A DNA stretch of 64,000 nucleotides from assembly GCA_017528345.1 (NCBI GenBank), contig JAFXOX010000032.1:1-64000 (forward strand), in the 5' to 3' direction. Below the pieces are notes generated by a model, which worked only from the letters and a program-made list of their open reading frames with translations, was not told the origin of the DNA and ran no database searches. This stretch comes from Desulfovibrio sp. Lineage in GTDB: Bacteria; Desulfobacterota; Desulfovibrionia; Desulfovibrionales; Desulfovibrionaceae. The stretch's first letter is position 1. Each line of letters begins with the position of its first letter. This document shows positions 6,601-14,092 of this stretch, in pieces. The translations under genes were made by a program, and so were the position numbers.

Positions 6601-9374
6601 TTGTTCATGGGGAGATGTTCCGCCTCTAAGGCCGCCTTAATCTCACGCAGCACGACCTTGGTGGGGTCGACAAGCGAGGCATCCATGGCGAGGATGGCCG
6701 CGGTCATCTCATCCTGCACAAGGGATGTGGCCTTGACCACGCCATCATTGACCTGCTGCACAATCTTCTGCAGATCCTGGGTTCCAAGCTGTGTCAAACC
6801 TATGCTGATACTCGCCGTGTCAGCGGGCATATTTTTTTCCAACAGGCCATCTCTGACGGTCTCGACCATATCCCGAATGGCGTCGGCCATATTCTCGGGA
6901 AGCGACTTGAGTACGCTTGCACGTTCATTTTCCGGCAATTGCTCAAGGGTCGTCAGCCGTTCTCCCAAGGCCGTATCTGCCGGCACGTCAAACTCAGCCC
7001 CCAGAGAAGCATCAGGCACACCTGGCTCGGCGTCTTTGATGGCCTGACGCAGATCGTCGACCTTCTTCTGATCTTCCTCATTACCGGTGAGCTTGGCCTG
7101 GGCTTCAGCTCTTGCCAGACGCACGGCAAGCCGTGCGGTTATGGCATCATGGGCTAAGGGAGAGTTCTGGTTGAAATCATCAAGGGCTTTCTGGGCATCG
7201 GCAAGGGCCTTTTGGGCATTCACAAGGTCAGACAACAGTGCCGCATCGTTTTCAGACTCCGCAACTGCCTGCGAGGCCTCCCGGACATTTGCCTGGGCTT
7301 GTTCAAGGCTGAGCTCAAGAGGCTGACGCCCTTTGAGCATTGCCGCCTGGGCAGACCAGGCCTGGCTCTCCATACCGGTAAACGCCTTTTCGTCCACCTT
7401 TTTCTGGCCGCCAAAGAAATTGCCAAAAAAATTCCCAATGGCATTCAAGCCTTTGCCAAACACATTGCCCTGAAGGGTCTTGGCCGCAAACTGAGCGGCA
7501 TTGGCCTCGGCACGGGCAATGGAAGCTGTGGTCTTGTCGTCAGTATTGGCATCGGGTAAAGCTGCCTTTTGCTCGGCCTCCTTTGCCTTGCCCTCAAGCT
7601 CAACAGCGTTGACACAGGTCTCTATCCTGACCATATCGCCAATCAGTCCGGCATTGGACTTTAAAACCTGCCCCAGACGCTCCTCAGGGGAACGCGTATC
7701 CTCATCCACGATATTGCCTGAAAAGATGATATCGGCGGCAAAATTGGAGACCTTCTGGGCGACCGGTTCAGGCTGATTGGCATTGGGCCTGAGCACAGCC
7801 ACATTGACCTTTTGGCCGGTATTGGCGTCCTGCTGGCGCACATTCATCAGCTCCATCACGTCCTGGCTGGCAATGCGGTTGGTGGTGGCAATCTTTAAGA
7901 CGTGATCGATCAAATTTTTGGCTGTGCCGTAATAGCCCTCCAAAGCGTACTGCGCAATGCGATCCAGATAGCGGGTGGGACAGCTGTGCAGCTCACCGCC
8001 GTCGATGCCCAGTTGGATCTTGATGGCCTTAATACAGAGATCACGGTGACGGGAATCATTGACCCCCATACTGTCGAGGGCATCCTTGGGATCACTGAGG
8101 TTGAGCTGTCTCGGATCCTTGGCTTGCACGCCGTTATCAGGAGCCGCAAGCACAGACCTCAGCGCGGAAATTTGGGCCTGCACCTGAGGGCTCTGACGAT
8201 TTGGAGAAGCCTTAAGCGCTGCGAGCTGCTGCTTGAGCTCATCACGCTTGCTGGTAAAGGTATTTGTGAGCGTTTCCTGAGCGTTTTTGGCCTCTTTGAG
8301 TTTGGTGAGACTGGCGTTGCCGTCGACATTGGCCTGTGCTGTGTTTTTCCGCGCGCGGGCAGCTTCCAGTTGCTGCTTATCCTCACCATAGAGCTTTTGC
8401 AGTGTTGCCTGCGCCTTCGCTTTATCAGCCAAGGCGCTTGCCTTCAGGTCGTTGATCGCCTTCTGGCGGACGCCGTCAGGATCTGTGGCGCCGTGTTGCA
8501 AATCCTGACTTAAGAGCTTCTGGGCTTTTTCAGCCGATTCAATCTGCTCGACACATTTGAGGAGGGTGCGGTTACAATCGGCCTCGGTTTTGTCGTAGGC
8601 TGTCTGCAGGGCTTCCAGAGAGGTTTTGGCCTCCTCCAGTTCCTGCAAAAGAGCCGGGGCCGCGGCATCTTTCTTGACCAGCGCCTCGGCCTTGGCAATC
8701 TCCTTCTGGCATTTGGCCAAATCCAGCTGATACTGCTCAGCCAAAGAGCGACCCGCGTGCCCACGCTTCTTGTCGTTTTTGTTCACACTCTCACTACCGG
8801 AAAAGAGATCGAGCGCTGCCCGCTTGCCATAGAGATCGGTATTGGCGACGATGTCGTCTTCGATCAATTCCGCGATGACCTTGGGCGGAAACTTGGAAAT
8901 AATGCGCTGACCGCCGATGGTTGCGGTGAGGGTTCCGTCCTGATTGCGGGTGACAGGCACGTACTTGTCATCCATAAAAAAGGCCGTCTGCGAAATACGA
9001 TTATCCTTTGCCATACGGTTCATGGCGTTTTTGAGGCGCACGGCATCAGCGGCGAGCTCTTTTTCCTTGCTGGCCTCCCTGCGACACATGATGGCCGGGG
9101 CAATGCCAAAGGTTAAGATACCGGTCACGATCTTTGTCGCCAGAGACCACTTGGTGTATTTGGCAGCTTCCTGGACATTTGTGCCTTTCAGGAACATTTC
9201 GGCGGCGGCACGATCCTTATCCGAAAGGTGGGCGAGAGCAGCAGCATTAGGATCAGCCTGAGCAGCTGGCTGCTGGACAACCGGCTGGGGCTGATTGCCT
9301 ACTACGGCCGGCTCTTGTCCTTGCTGTTGTAGTCCATGCTGCTGGACAGGATTGGCTAAAGGGATCTGGGACAT
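3684..9374 (-). CDS. Giant ABC1/UbiB-type kinase, putative type III effector (1896 aa)
   Basis: The N terminus MSQIPLANP and a Q/P-rich first 45 residues without a signal peptide fit a T3SS substrate. A short hydrophobic segment (KIVTGILTFGI, 81-91) is followed by long Ala/Glu/Gln-rich coiled coils (about 190-390, 680-770 and 980-1190) and a P/Q-rich acidic linker near 1200-1240. An ABC1/UbiB atypical kinase domain spans about 1290-1620. It has the alanine-rich loop GAASVGQ (GQ at 1366-1367), the ATP lysine K1386 in VVKIL, the catalytic HGDLHAGN (D1568, N1572) and metal-binding IDFG (D1585). The UbiB KxGQ motif appears as K1303-I-F-Q, its glycine replaced. A helical tail of about 270 residues follows. 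SD AGGAGG lies five bases before the ATG. It is the last gene after sctF and the rod genes. Housekeeping UbiB is about 550 residues and membrane-bound, which this is not. Substrate unknown. Confidence 0.75.
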   Translation of the reverse strand: MSQIPLANPVQQHGLQQQGQEPAVVGNQPQPVVQQPAAQADPNAAALAHLSDKDRAAAEMFLKGTNVQEAAKYTKWSLATKIVTGILTFGIAPAIMCRREASKEKELAADAVRLKNAMNRMAKDNRISQTAFFMDDKYVPVTRNQDGTLTATIGGQRIISKFPPKVIAELIEDDIVANTDLYGKRAALDLFSGSESVNKNDKKRGHAGRSLAEQYQLDLAKCQKEIAKAEALVKKDAAAPALLQELEEAKTSLEALQTAYDKTEADCNRTLLKCVEQIESAEKAQKLLSQDLQHGATDPDGVRQKAINDLKASALADKAKAQATLQKLYGEDKQQLEAARARKNTAQANVDGNASLTKLKEAKNAQETLTNTFTSKRDELKQQLAALKASPNRQSPQVQAQISALRSVLAAPDNGVQAKDPRQLNLSDPKDALDSMGVNDSRHRDLCIKAIKIQLGIDGGELHSCPTRYLDRIAQYALEGYYGTAKNLIDHVLKIATTNRIASQDVMELMNVRQQDANTGQKVNVAVLRPNANQPEPVAQKVSNFAADIIFSGNIVDEDTRSPEERLGQVLKSNAGLIGDMVRIETCVNAVELEGKAKEAEQKAALPDANTDDKTTASIARAEANAAQFAAKTLQGNVFGKGLNAIGNFFGNFFGGQKKVDEKAFTGMESQAWSAQAAMLKGRQPLELSLEQAQANVREASQAVAESENDAALLSDLVNAQKALADAQKALDDFNQNSPLAHDAITARLAVRLARAEAQAKLTGNEEDQKKVDDLRQAIKDAEPGVPDASLGAEFDVPADTALGERLTTLEQLPENERASVLKSLPENMADAIRDMVETVRDGLLEKNMPADTASISIGLTQLGTQDLQKIVQQVNDGVVKATSLVQDEMTAAILAMDASLVDPTKVVLREIKAALEAEHLPMNKENIEAFMEREHLPASVSTAVTGLADAVTGVDNAERRRHLAIMVATNAMQEYARLEDEALQAEANAQQAAQDLDNAKNRNFLARNDINAAAGEIQEKNDLRKAAQDKANQSREAAEQAETAAATAEEHATNLENAASAAEAHVQSLRDSSAAQEAIDAALGEAKTAQDQAKSAREEATKIRTQVTEARALADKDANDFLQAQEAYLRAVQHQVDAINEEQMAALVEGQANQAKSNADATAWQARAKANTALGIAVPAMVQHDVVVVDDGNEDDVAAPQAQAPAQPEPEPQAQIQDPHQARLAQLAASNLDSLVAAAGTDFSSDGVGKFVKFVIQDYFQSVPLRDKRAMVAAGLRYAPPNATPMQQLGAMLKGAGPVLQKIFQGLDGPGLPQDLRIACQDMKSRLAPIPPDIVEATLLDMVNSSNGRITNIEVLSSLGAASVGQAFLCRMTDKNGQTRDCVVKILRPDAANRVKREQPIFERAAAKVPGMLGTFRGQLQGIMEELDFSIESGNAKVGAVYDSPFNGAEKSIQSVKIVEDIPPKSTSMAMELAPGTTLDAFTRNTREEIAHLGENLGRFERYNENGQRTKVYYDVPESRVSDLIPAKKRLQELYDAAQARHKQLTALAEVWVTEGIFGEQGFFHGDLHAGNIMSDGQKLTVIDFGNATKLSVEQQSAVTTMIVATTTRQSSKFLNSFRELLPAEARAVFDSKREQILESVRVIMQKGGMGDTGGRIAAILSEIQRNGVEIPHAIYNFSNSQIRLQNSIDEMITLMHHIQEDICAIDNLRHERMDDYIPLDFAILDRALRAMADENQSQESVLTHIQHVRADIENPDSELNIEQRSTFETLFSVQSEITKFKARIADKDPKLSQLWNANKDALEDINHPQHQAAMDQLLEALRQRALDQLSALEAEELSGNRRSHDQATFLDVMSDVVDTNRNNAIKKLGFVSSTKYGITTFIHDHITERVSPKI

Positions 9375-9531
9375 CGTTGTCCTCCTTACGTGATGCTGCG
9401 AACGGTTCTCTGTCCACCTCGAGCGAACTCTGGGGACATATCACATTGTTACCCAAAAAAATTGTTGAAGCCTTGTGCTCCAGGCTCTCCACGACCGAGT
9501 CAAAGCCCGCCGAGTAGCCCCCCAAGCATAC

Positions 9532-10119
9532 TTACGCCTGAGACTGCTGCAAAAGCTCCTCCAAGGTCTCGCTAACCCCTTCTGAAAGCTTTCGACCGGC
9601 TTCAGCCTCTACCCGTAAAATGCCCACAAGGCGCTGGGCCTGCAAAAGGTCCATGGGAGAAAGCGCCTCGGCAGGCTTGGAGAAAATCTCGGAGAGGCTA
9701 CGGGCCGTCTTCAAAAACATATCCTGCTTATGGTGTGCGGCCGCCTCCAAGTGCTCCATACCGTGCTCGAGATTGACCTGCTGGGCCTGTGTCAACGACT
9801 CTGGCTCACGTCGTAACCGTTCACGGGCTCCCTTTGCCGTCTCAGCCGGAACATCCGCAGAATCGTTGGCAGGACGAAAAAGCCGAGCATCGGCAATGAC
9901 CTTCTCTGGTTCTGTGTGGGTGGCATTCACGGCCTGAGGAGCAGCCGCGCTGCTTTCTGCCGGCATTTGTGCCAGTGCCCGCTGAAAGCGCTCAACAAGC
10001 TCAGCCGACGGTGGCCCAGAGGGCAGAGAGCTATTCCCGGCCTGCTCGGTCCAGTCAACAAGTCGCCCCAAGGTCGCCAGAAGGTCCTTGTAGGCTGGCG
10101 TTGAAGCAATTGAAAGCAT
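9532..10119 (-). CDS. SctI-like type III inner-rod protein, copy 1
   Basis: A 195-residue protein, mostly low-complexity and helical, whose last 45 residues (SPMDLLQAQRLVGILRVEAE, then KLSEGVSETLEELLQQ) follow the SctI/YscI/PrgJ inner-rod pattern: a proline-capped LLxxQ helix, then a serine-rich terminal helix. Three in-frame starts (GTG 10125, ATG 10122, ATG 10119) sit at the SD AAGGGG; 10119 gives the best spacing. It lies between the second copy and the giant kinase gene. It is longer than typical SctI (about 80-120 aa) because of an N-terminal extension. Rod function is inferred from the C terminus and the location by sctF. Confidence 0.6.
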   Translation of the reverse strand: MLSIASTPAYKDLLATLGRLVDWTEQAGNSSLPSGPPSAELVERFQRALAQMPAESSAAAPQAVNATHTEPEKVIADARLFRPANDSADVPAETAKGARERLRREPESLTQAQQVNLEHGMEHLEAAAHHKQDMFLKTARSLSEIFSKPAEALSPMDLLQAQRLVGILRVEAEAGRKLSEGVSETLEELLQQSQA

Positions 10120-10329
10120 CATCACCCCTTAGCAAAAAAGCCAAATCTTGTCCCGTAAAAACCCGCCTGTAACAAGGACCAAAAAACGCTTGAGGACAAA
10201 GAAATGCAGAAAGTGCTGCCTCTCCCTGCGCTCACCTGGTCATCCTGGGCGGCATCGCTGCAAGCAGTTGCGTATGTTCGAGGGGATACCTTGCCTCTGC
10301 GTTATTTCCGCTCCTGCAAGCTGTCTGGG

Positions 10330-10929
10330 TTAGCCCTGTTGATCCAAAAGCTGCTCAAAGGTTTCACCGACACCTTCCGAGAGCTTGCGGCCACTTTCAG
10401 ATTGCACCCGCAAAACGCCCACCAAGCGCTGTGCCTGTATAAGATCTATGGGAGAAATGTTGGCGGCCTGTTTACCGAGAATTTCAGAGAGCTTTGTGAC
10501 CACATGCATAAATTCATCCTGCCTGCTCTGCGAAGCAGCTTCAATACCCTGCATGCCCCGCTCAAGATTGACTGTCTGCGACTGCGTCATGGCCTCAGTG
10601 GCACGTCGTGGTCGCTCAAAGGCTGAATTTTCCAGGGAAGTGGCAGCGTCACTGGACGACGAGGGGGCAGCATCTGCCTGAAAAATCTTGGAAGAGGCAA
10701 TGATATCCTTGGGCGTTGTCTGCGGCTCAAGGCTTTGGGCAGACTGCACGGCAAGCTTATCCGTAGACACAGGAGCGGCCTGCAGGGCATTGGTAAACTG
10801 CTGTACCAGTTCGGCCGGTGGCGGACCTGAAGGTAAAGCCCCCTTGCCAGCCTGCTCTGTCCACTGCGTCAACTTGCCAATGGCATCAAGCAAATCTTTA
10901 TAGGCCGGTGATGCTGCGACTTCAAGCAT
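10330..10929 (-). CDS. sctI: SctI-like type III inner-rod protein, copy 2
   Basis: A 199-residue paralogue of the next gene downstream. Both begin with SPAYKDLL (or TPAYKDLL), carry W-TEQAG near residue 23 and SGPP-AEL near 36, and end with the same rod-type helix (SPIDLIQAQRLVGVLRVQSE then KLSEGVGETFEQLL). The middle (60-110) is Ser/Ala-rich and divergent. The SD is weak (GGGGGCGG). It follows sctF on the minus strand after 190 bases containing a small hairpin. One of the two is expected to be the true rod/adapter joining the needle to SctR/S/T; the other could be a second rod or a secreted variant. Confidence 0.6.
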   Translation of the reverse strand: MLEVAASPAYKDLLDAIGKLTQWTEQAGKGALPSGPPPAELVQQFTNALQAAPVSTDKLAVQSAQSLEPQTTPKDIIASSKIFQADAAPSSSSDAATSLENSAFERPRRATEAMTQSQTVNLERGMQGIEAASQSRQDEFMHVVTKLSEILGKQAANISPIDLIQAQRLVGVLRVQSESGRKLSEGVGETFEQLLDQQG

Positions 10930-11087
10930 AGCCGCCCCCTTTTCTTAACCTTGCCCTCCCTGTCAGGAAGGGGTTTTCTGCTCCATCACGGCCTGCCCGG
11001 CCGCCAGAATATTGTTTGCGGCAAAAAGGGCAGGCAAGTCAAAGATACTGGCTCAATGGCCCAAAACCATATTGCTCCAAATGAAGA

Positions 11088-11104
11088 CGCCGGCTAAGCC
11101 GGCG
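11088..11104 (-). terminator. Short GC hairpin after sctF, possible attenuator
   Basis: CGCCGGC-TAA-GCCGGCG, 17 bases past the sctF stop. The tail read on the minus strand (TCTTCATTTGG) is only moderately U-rich, so partial termination that keeps needle mRNA in excess of the downstream rod and effector genes is more likely than a full stop. Confidence 0.35.
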
Positions 11105-11120
11105 ACCTTCAGAAACAAGA

Positions 11121-11366
11121 CTAACCTGTACGCTGCGCCAAGCTCTTGAGCATTTCCTGTATGCTCTTGACCACCGATGAAATGGTTTCCAGCTTAGCAT
11201 TGTACTGTCCCATGGCGAACTGCAGTTGCAAAAGATCCTTTTGATCAACATTCTCCTGCTTGCTGATGGCATCGATCTTACTTTGCAAAGCCTTGCCATC
11301 ACGATCTAAACTGGATGTGGCGCTCTGGAACATCGCCCCAATATTAATGCCGCCGACTTCACTCAT
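11121..11366 (-). CDS. sctF: Type III secretion needle protein SctF
   Basis: An 81-residue small helical protein, the size of YscF/SsaG/MxiH. The C-terminal half LLQLQFAMGQYNAKLETISS ending in EMLKSLAQRTG follows the needle-subunit signature (Q-x-A-x-x-x-Y-N, then a terminal amphipathic helix), and is closest by eye to SsaG/EscF. The N terminus MSEVGGINIGAMFQ has no signal peptide, as expected for a T3SS early substrate. A strong AAGGAGG lies six bases before the ATG at 11366; an earlier ATG at 11390 lacks a site. Its gene follows the sigma-54 activator and precedes the rod genes. YscE- and YscG-like chaperones that would hold it are encoded at 27017-27619. Confidence 0.8.
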   Translation of the reverse strand: MSEVGGINIGAMFQSATSSLDRDGKALQSKIDAISKQENVDQKDLLQLQFAMGQYNAKLETISSVVKSIQEMLKSLAQRTG

Positions 11367-11438
11367 ACAATCCTCCTTACCAGTTTGCATTGGCAGCTAA
11401 AAGTTGTGTCCGTACCAATGCCAATTTCGCCAGCAAAT

Positions 11439-13532
11439 TTAGGGAAGCTTACCCATAATTTCTTTGACATTGAGTCCCAAACGTTTCATGCGGCTATTTA
11501 AGGTGGTCCGCTTCATACCGAGATAGGCTGCGGCTCCGCGCGGTCCTGCAATTAAACCGTTGCAGGCCTGAATGGCTGCCACAATGGCCTCACGCCCGTC
11601 TTCGCTTCCCGCACTTTCTGCCCCAACCGGCCTTTCACGCCGCATGGGTGAAGGTGATGCCGCCATTTCAAGATTGAGGATTTTTCCTGAACTGACAATC
11701 ACCGCCCGCTCAATGACATTGGCAAGCTCACGCACATTTCCGGGCCAGTCCTGATTACAGAGCCAACGCATACCCTCAGCGGAAATACGACTCACCTGCT
11801 TATGCAAACGGGCGCTCAGAAGCTCCATAAAATACTGCGCCAAAAGAGGAATATCCTCACGCCGCTCTCGCAAAGGGGGGAGCACGATGGGAAAGACATT
11901 GAGCCGATAGTACAAATCCTCGCGAAAACGCTTTTCCCCCACCATGGCCACTAAATTCTGATTGGTCGCAGCCACGAGTCTGACATTGACAGGAATCACG
12001 GTATGTCCGCCAATGCGTTCAAGTTCACGCGACTGCAAAATACGCAAAAGCTTGGGCTGCAATTCCAGGGGAAGATCCCCCACTTCATCGAGAAAAAGCG
12101 TGCCATCCTGCGCCTGTTCGAAACGCCCCTTATTCTGGCGGATAGCTCCCGTGAAGGCGCCCTTTTCATGCCCAAAAAGTTCACTTTCCAGAAGACCTGT
12201 GGGCACGGCAGCACAATTGATCTTGACCATGGGCTTGGACTTGCGCTGACTGTTTTGGTGAATGGCCTCGGCCACCAATTCCTTGCCGGTGCCCGTTTCT
12301 CCTAAAATCAGGACCGTACTGTCACTGGGCGCCACCATTTCAATTTGCTGCAGAACTTTGCGAATCGCCTCACTCTGACCAATAATGGCGCTGTTTTGAC
12401 GACGCCTGTGGGCAATTTCACGACTCAGGTCGGCGTTTTCCTTGGCCAAAAGCATGCGTGCGCTCTCGACAAAGGCATATTCACGAGCATGATAGACCGA
12501 CTGGGCAAGGGCACGGGCAATCTGGGCAAGCAGGCTTACGCTGTCACGCGTAAAAATCTCAGCGAGACTGTGACCCACAATCAGAGCGCCAAGGGGCTTT
12601 TGCTGAAAAGTCAGAGCAAAGCCACAGGCTGCCGTATCGCCATGGTCGAGCAGGGACGCTGCCAGGGGATCACTCTTCTTCACACTCTGTATGGCCTTTT
12701 CGCGCAAAAGACAAAAAGGCTTGTGAAAGATCATCTGGCCAAGGAGCGTATCCTTGCACGGCAAAAAAACATTTCCCCTGCGAGCCGGCAGAACATTGTG
12801 CACGGAGACCTGATCATTGTCTTCGTTCAGTTCAAGCGCCACATCGTTGACCGCAAAGAATCTGCGCAGATCCATGGCGACCATCTTGATGAGATTTTCA
12901 AGATTGAGGGTACTTGAAGCGACATTGGCCACGCTCACCAGAATATTGAGACGATCACGCTCACTGCGCAGGGCTTCCATGGCCATATTCTGCTCTTCAT
13001 GAATGAGCAGCTGCGTCAGGGTACTCCCCACCATGATCCCCTGAAAACGGCAAAAAGCCAAGACTTCCTGCGACAAGGCCCTTTCCTGCGTCCAGACGAA
13101 GAAGATAACAGCTCGGTAGCCATTCACCCCAACGGACAGGGGCAGTAAGAGGTATTGCTGACCATTCTGGAAAATCTCAAGCTTGGCCGCTGCGGAAAAA
13201 TCATGCTTCAAATGCTCATTGTTCAGTAAACGCAGCTCAAGCTGGCGAAAAAGCGTATAGCGACCTTCCTCGTCAGCCAGGTCAAGGCGGGCCGTTGTCG
13301 CCATATTCCCTGTCACATCAAGGGTATAGAGCATGTCACGCTCACGCAGTGGTGTCTCAATTAACAGGCAGAGCCGCTGAAAGGCCATCAGGGGCTGGCT
13401 GCAGTACTTGACCATGCGCAAAAGGGCCGAAACATCGGTCTGCCGTGGCAGCATATGGGCAACAGCAAGGACGGCATCCAGATGCTCCATGGAAAAATTG
13501 CTCAAGGACTGGCTCTGAGAAACACTTTTCAC
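11439..13532 (-). CDS. Sigma-54-dependent transcriptional activator (GAF-like / AAA+ / Fis HTH)
   Basis: A bacterial enhancer-binding protein of about 697 residues. The N-terminal 350 residues look like two GAF-type sensor regions without a phosphoacceptor. The central AAA+ domain has Walker A GETGTGKE (K417), the sigma-54 contact loop GAFTGA and the arginine-rich RREDIPLLAQYF region. The C terminus ends in a Fis-type helix-turn-helix (RGAAAYLGMKRTTLNSRMKR). The start is uncertain: ATG 13559 and TTG 13616 lack ribosome sites. GTG 13532 is chosen because it lies exactly 8 bases after a CAGCG/CGCTG hairpin abutting GGGAG, as in five other genes of the window. Placed before sctF, it probably controls the T3SS from the CGTCA-N4-TGACG palindromes; that link is inference. 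Confidence 0.85.
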   Translation of the reverse strand: MKSVSQSQSLSNFSMEHLDAVLAVAHMLPRQTDVSALLRMVKYCSQPLMAFQRLCLLIETPLRERDMLYTLDVTGNMATTARLDLADEEGRYTLFRQLELRLLNNEHLKHDFSAAAKLEIFQNGQQYLLLPLSVGVNGYRAVIFFVWTQERALSQEVLAFCRFQGIMVGSTLTQLLIHEEQNMAMEALRSERDRLNILVSVANVASSTLNLENLIKMVAMDLRRFFAVNDVALELNEDNDQVSVHNVLPARRGNVFLPCKDTLLGQMIFHKPFCLLREKAIQSVKKSDPLAASLLDHGDTAACGFALTFQQKPLGALIVGHSLAEIFTRDSVSLLAQIARALAQSVYHAREYAFVESARMLLAKENADLSREIAHRRRQNSAIIGQSEAIRKVLQQIEMVAPSDSTVLILGETGTGKELVAEAIHQNSQRKSKPMVKINCAAVPTGLLESELFGHEKGAFTGAIRQNKGRFEQAQDGTLFLDEVGDLPLELQPKLLRILQSRELERIGGHTVIPVNVRLVAATNQNLVAMVGEKRFREDLYYRLNVFPIVLPPLRERREDIPLLAQYFMELLSARLHKQVSRISAEGMRWLCNQDWPGNVRELANVIERAVIVSSGKILNLEMAASPSPMRRERPVGAESAGSEDGREAIVAAIQACNGLIAGPRGAAAYLGMKRTTLNSRMKRLGLNVKEIMGKLP

Positions 13533-13597
13533 GTGACTATCAGCGTCAGCAGCCGACATACCCAGGCAAGGCAAATGCCGGTAAAAACGCTGCTCCC
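13533..13597 (-). promoter_or_regulatory. Hairpin-bridged ribosome site (element E) of the sigma-54 activator
   Basis: On the minus strand GGGAG abuts the stem CAGCGT/ACGCTG, whose 5' arm is at 13592-13587 and 3' arm at 13546-13541; 8 bases separate it from GTG 13532. The enclosed part is longer and less regular than in the other copies, with only a GGCATTTGCC hairpin. Confidence 0.55.
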
Positions 13598-13888
13598 TTT
13601 GTCGTTGTAACAGCAAGCTCGCTCGCTGCCCTCCCTCAAGGAAGGGATTTGAACATAATATTCAACGTGAAGCCTACTGAAGCACGGAATGAATACCGGG
13701 ATCCTCAGGCTGACACGCAAGCCCCGTCGCCTCAGGGCTCTTTGCGGCATGTACCCGCTTTCCGGCGCGTTGGATACTTTAAGATAAAGCAAAGGCCATG
13801 CCATCTTCCTAAATTATCGCTTTTGTAGTATTTCAGAGGTGTCAAGTCAAACAAAGTCACCCCAAAATCGGCATCGGCACAAAAAATC

Positions 13889-13902
13889 CGTCGTTTTTGA
13901 CG
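13889..13902. promoter_or_regulatory. Candidate activator site (UAS), one mismatch
   Basis: CGTCG-TTTT-TGACG followed by AAA, one mismatch from the CGTCA-N4-TGACG consensus, about 190 bases before the RsbU-like gene. Confidence 0.4.
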
Positions 13903-13964
13903 AAATCACACGCAAAAAATCCTTTCAATTCAGGCTTTCCTCATGCTGACGAAAACATGGCTTT

Positions 13965-13978
13965 CGCCAGTTTTGACG
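13965..13978. promoter_or_regulatory. Candidate activator site (UAS), one mismatch
   Basis: CGCCA-GTTT-TGACG inside the larger inverted repeat TTTCGCCA / TGACGAAA, about 115 bases before the RsbU-like gene, and 76 bases from the other copy. Confidence 0.4.
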
Positions 13979-14092
13979 AAAGCGGCATGGACAGAGCCAC
14001 CATCGTGAACTGCAAAGCGATTTTTCTTGACAGCAGCTGAGAACTTCTGCATTTCTGAAGATTACTTTTGTTGTTAGGCAATCGAGGAACTC

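Larger units (their letters stand above)
13598..14092. other. Intergenic regulatory region between activator and phosphatase genes
   Basis: Divergent spacer of about 500 bases. It holds two imperfect copies of the T3SS palindrome (13889-13902 and 13965-13978) and a TTGACA box at about 14028 without a clear -10 element. No gene seen. Confidence 0.6.
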
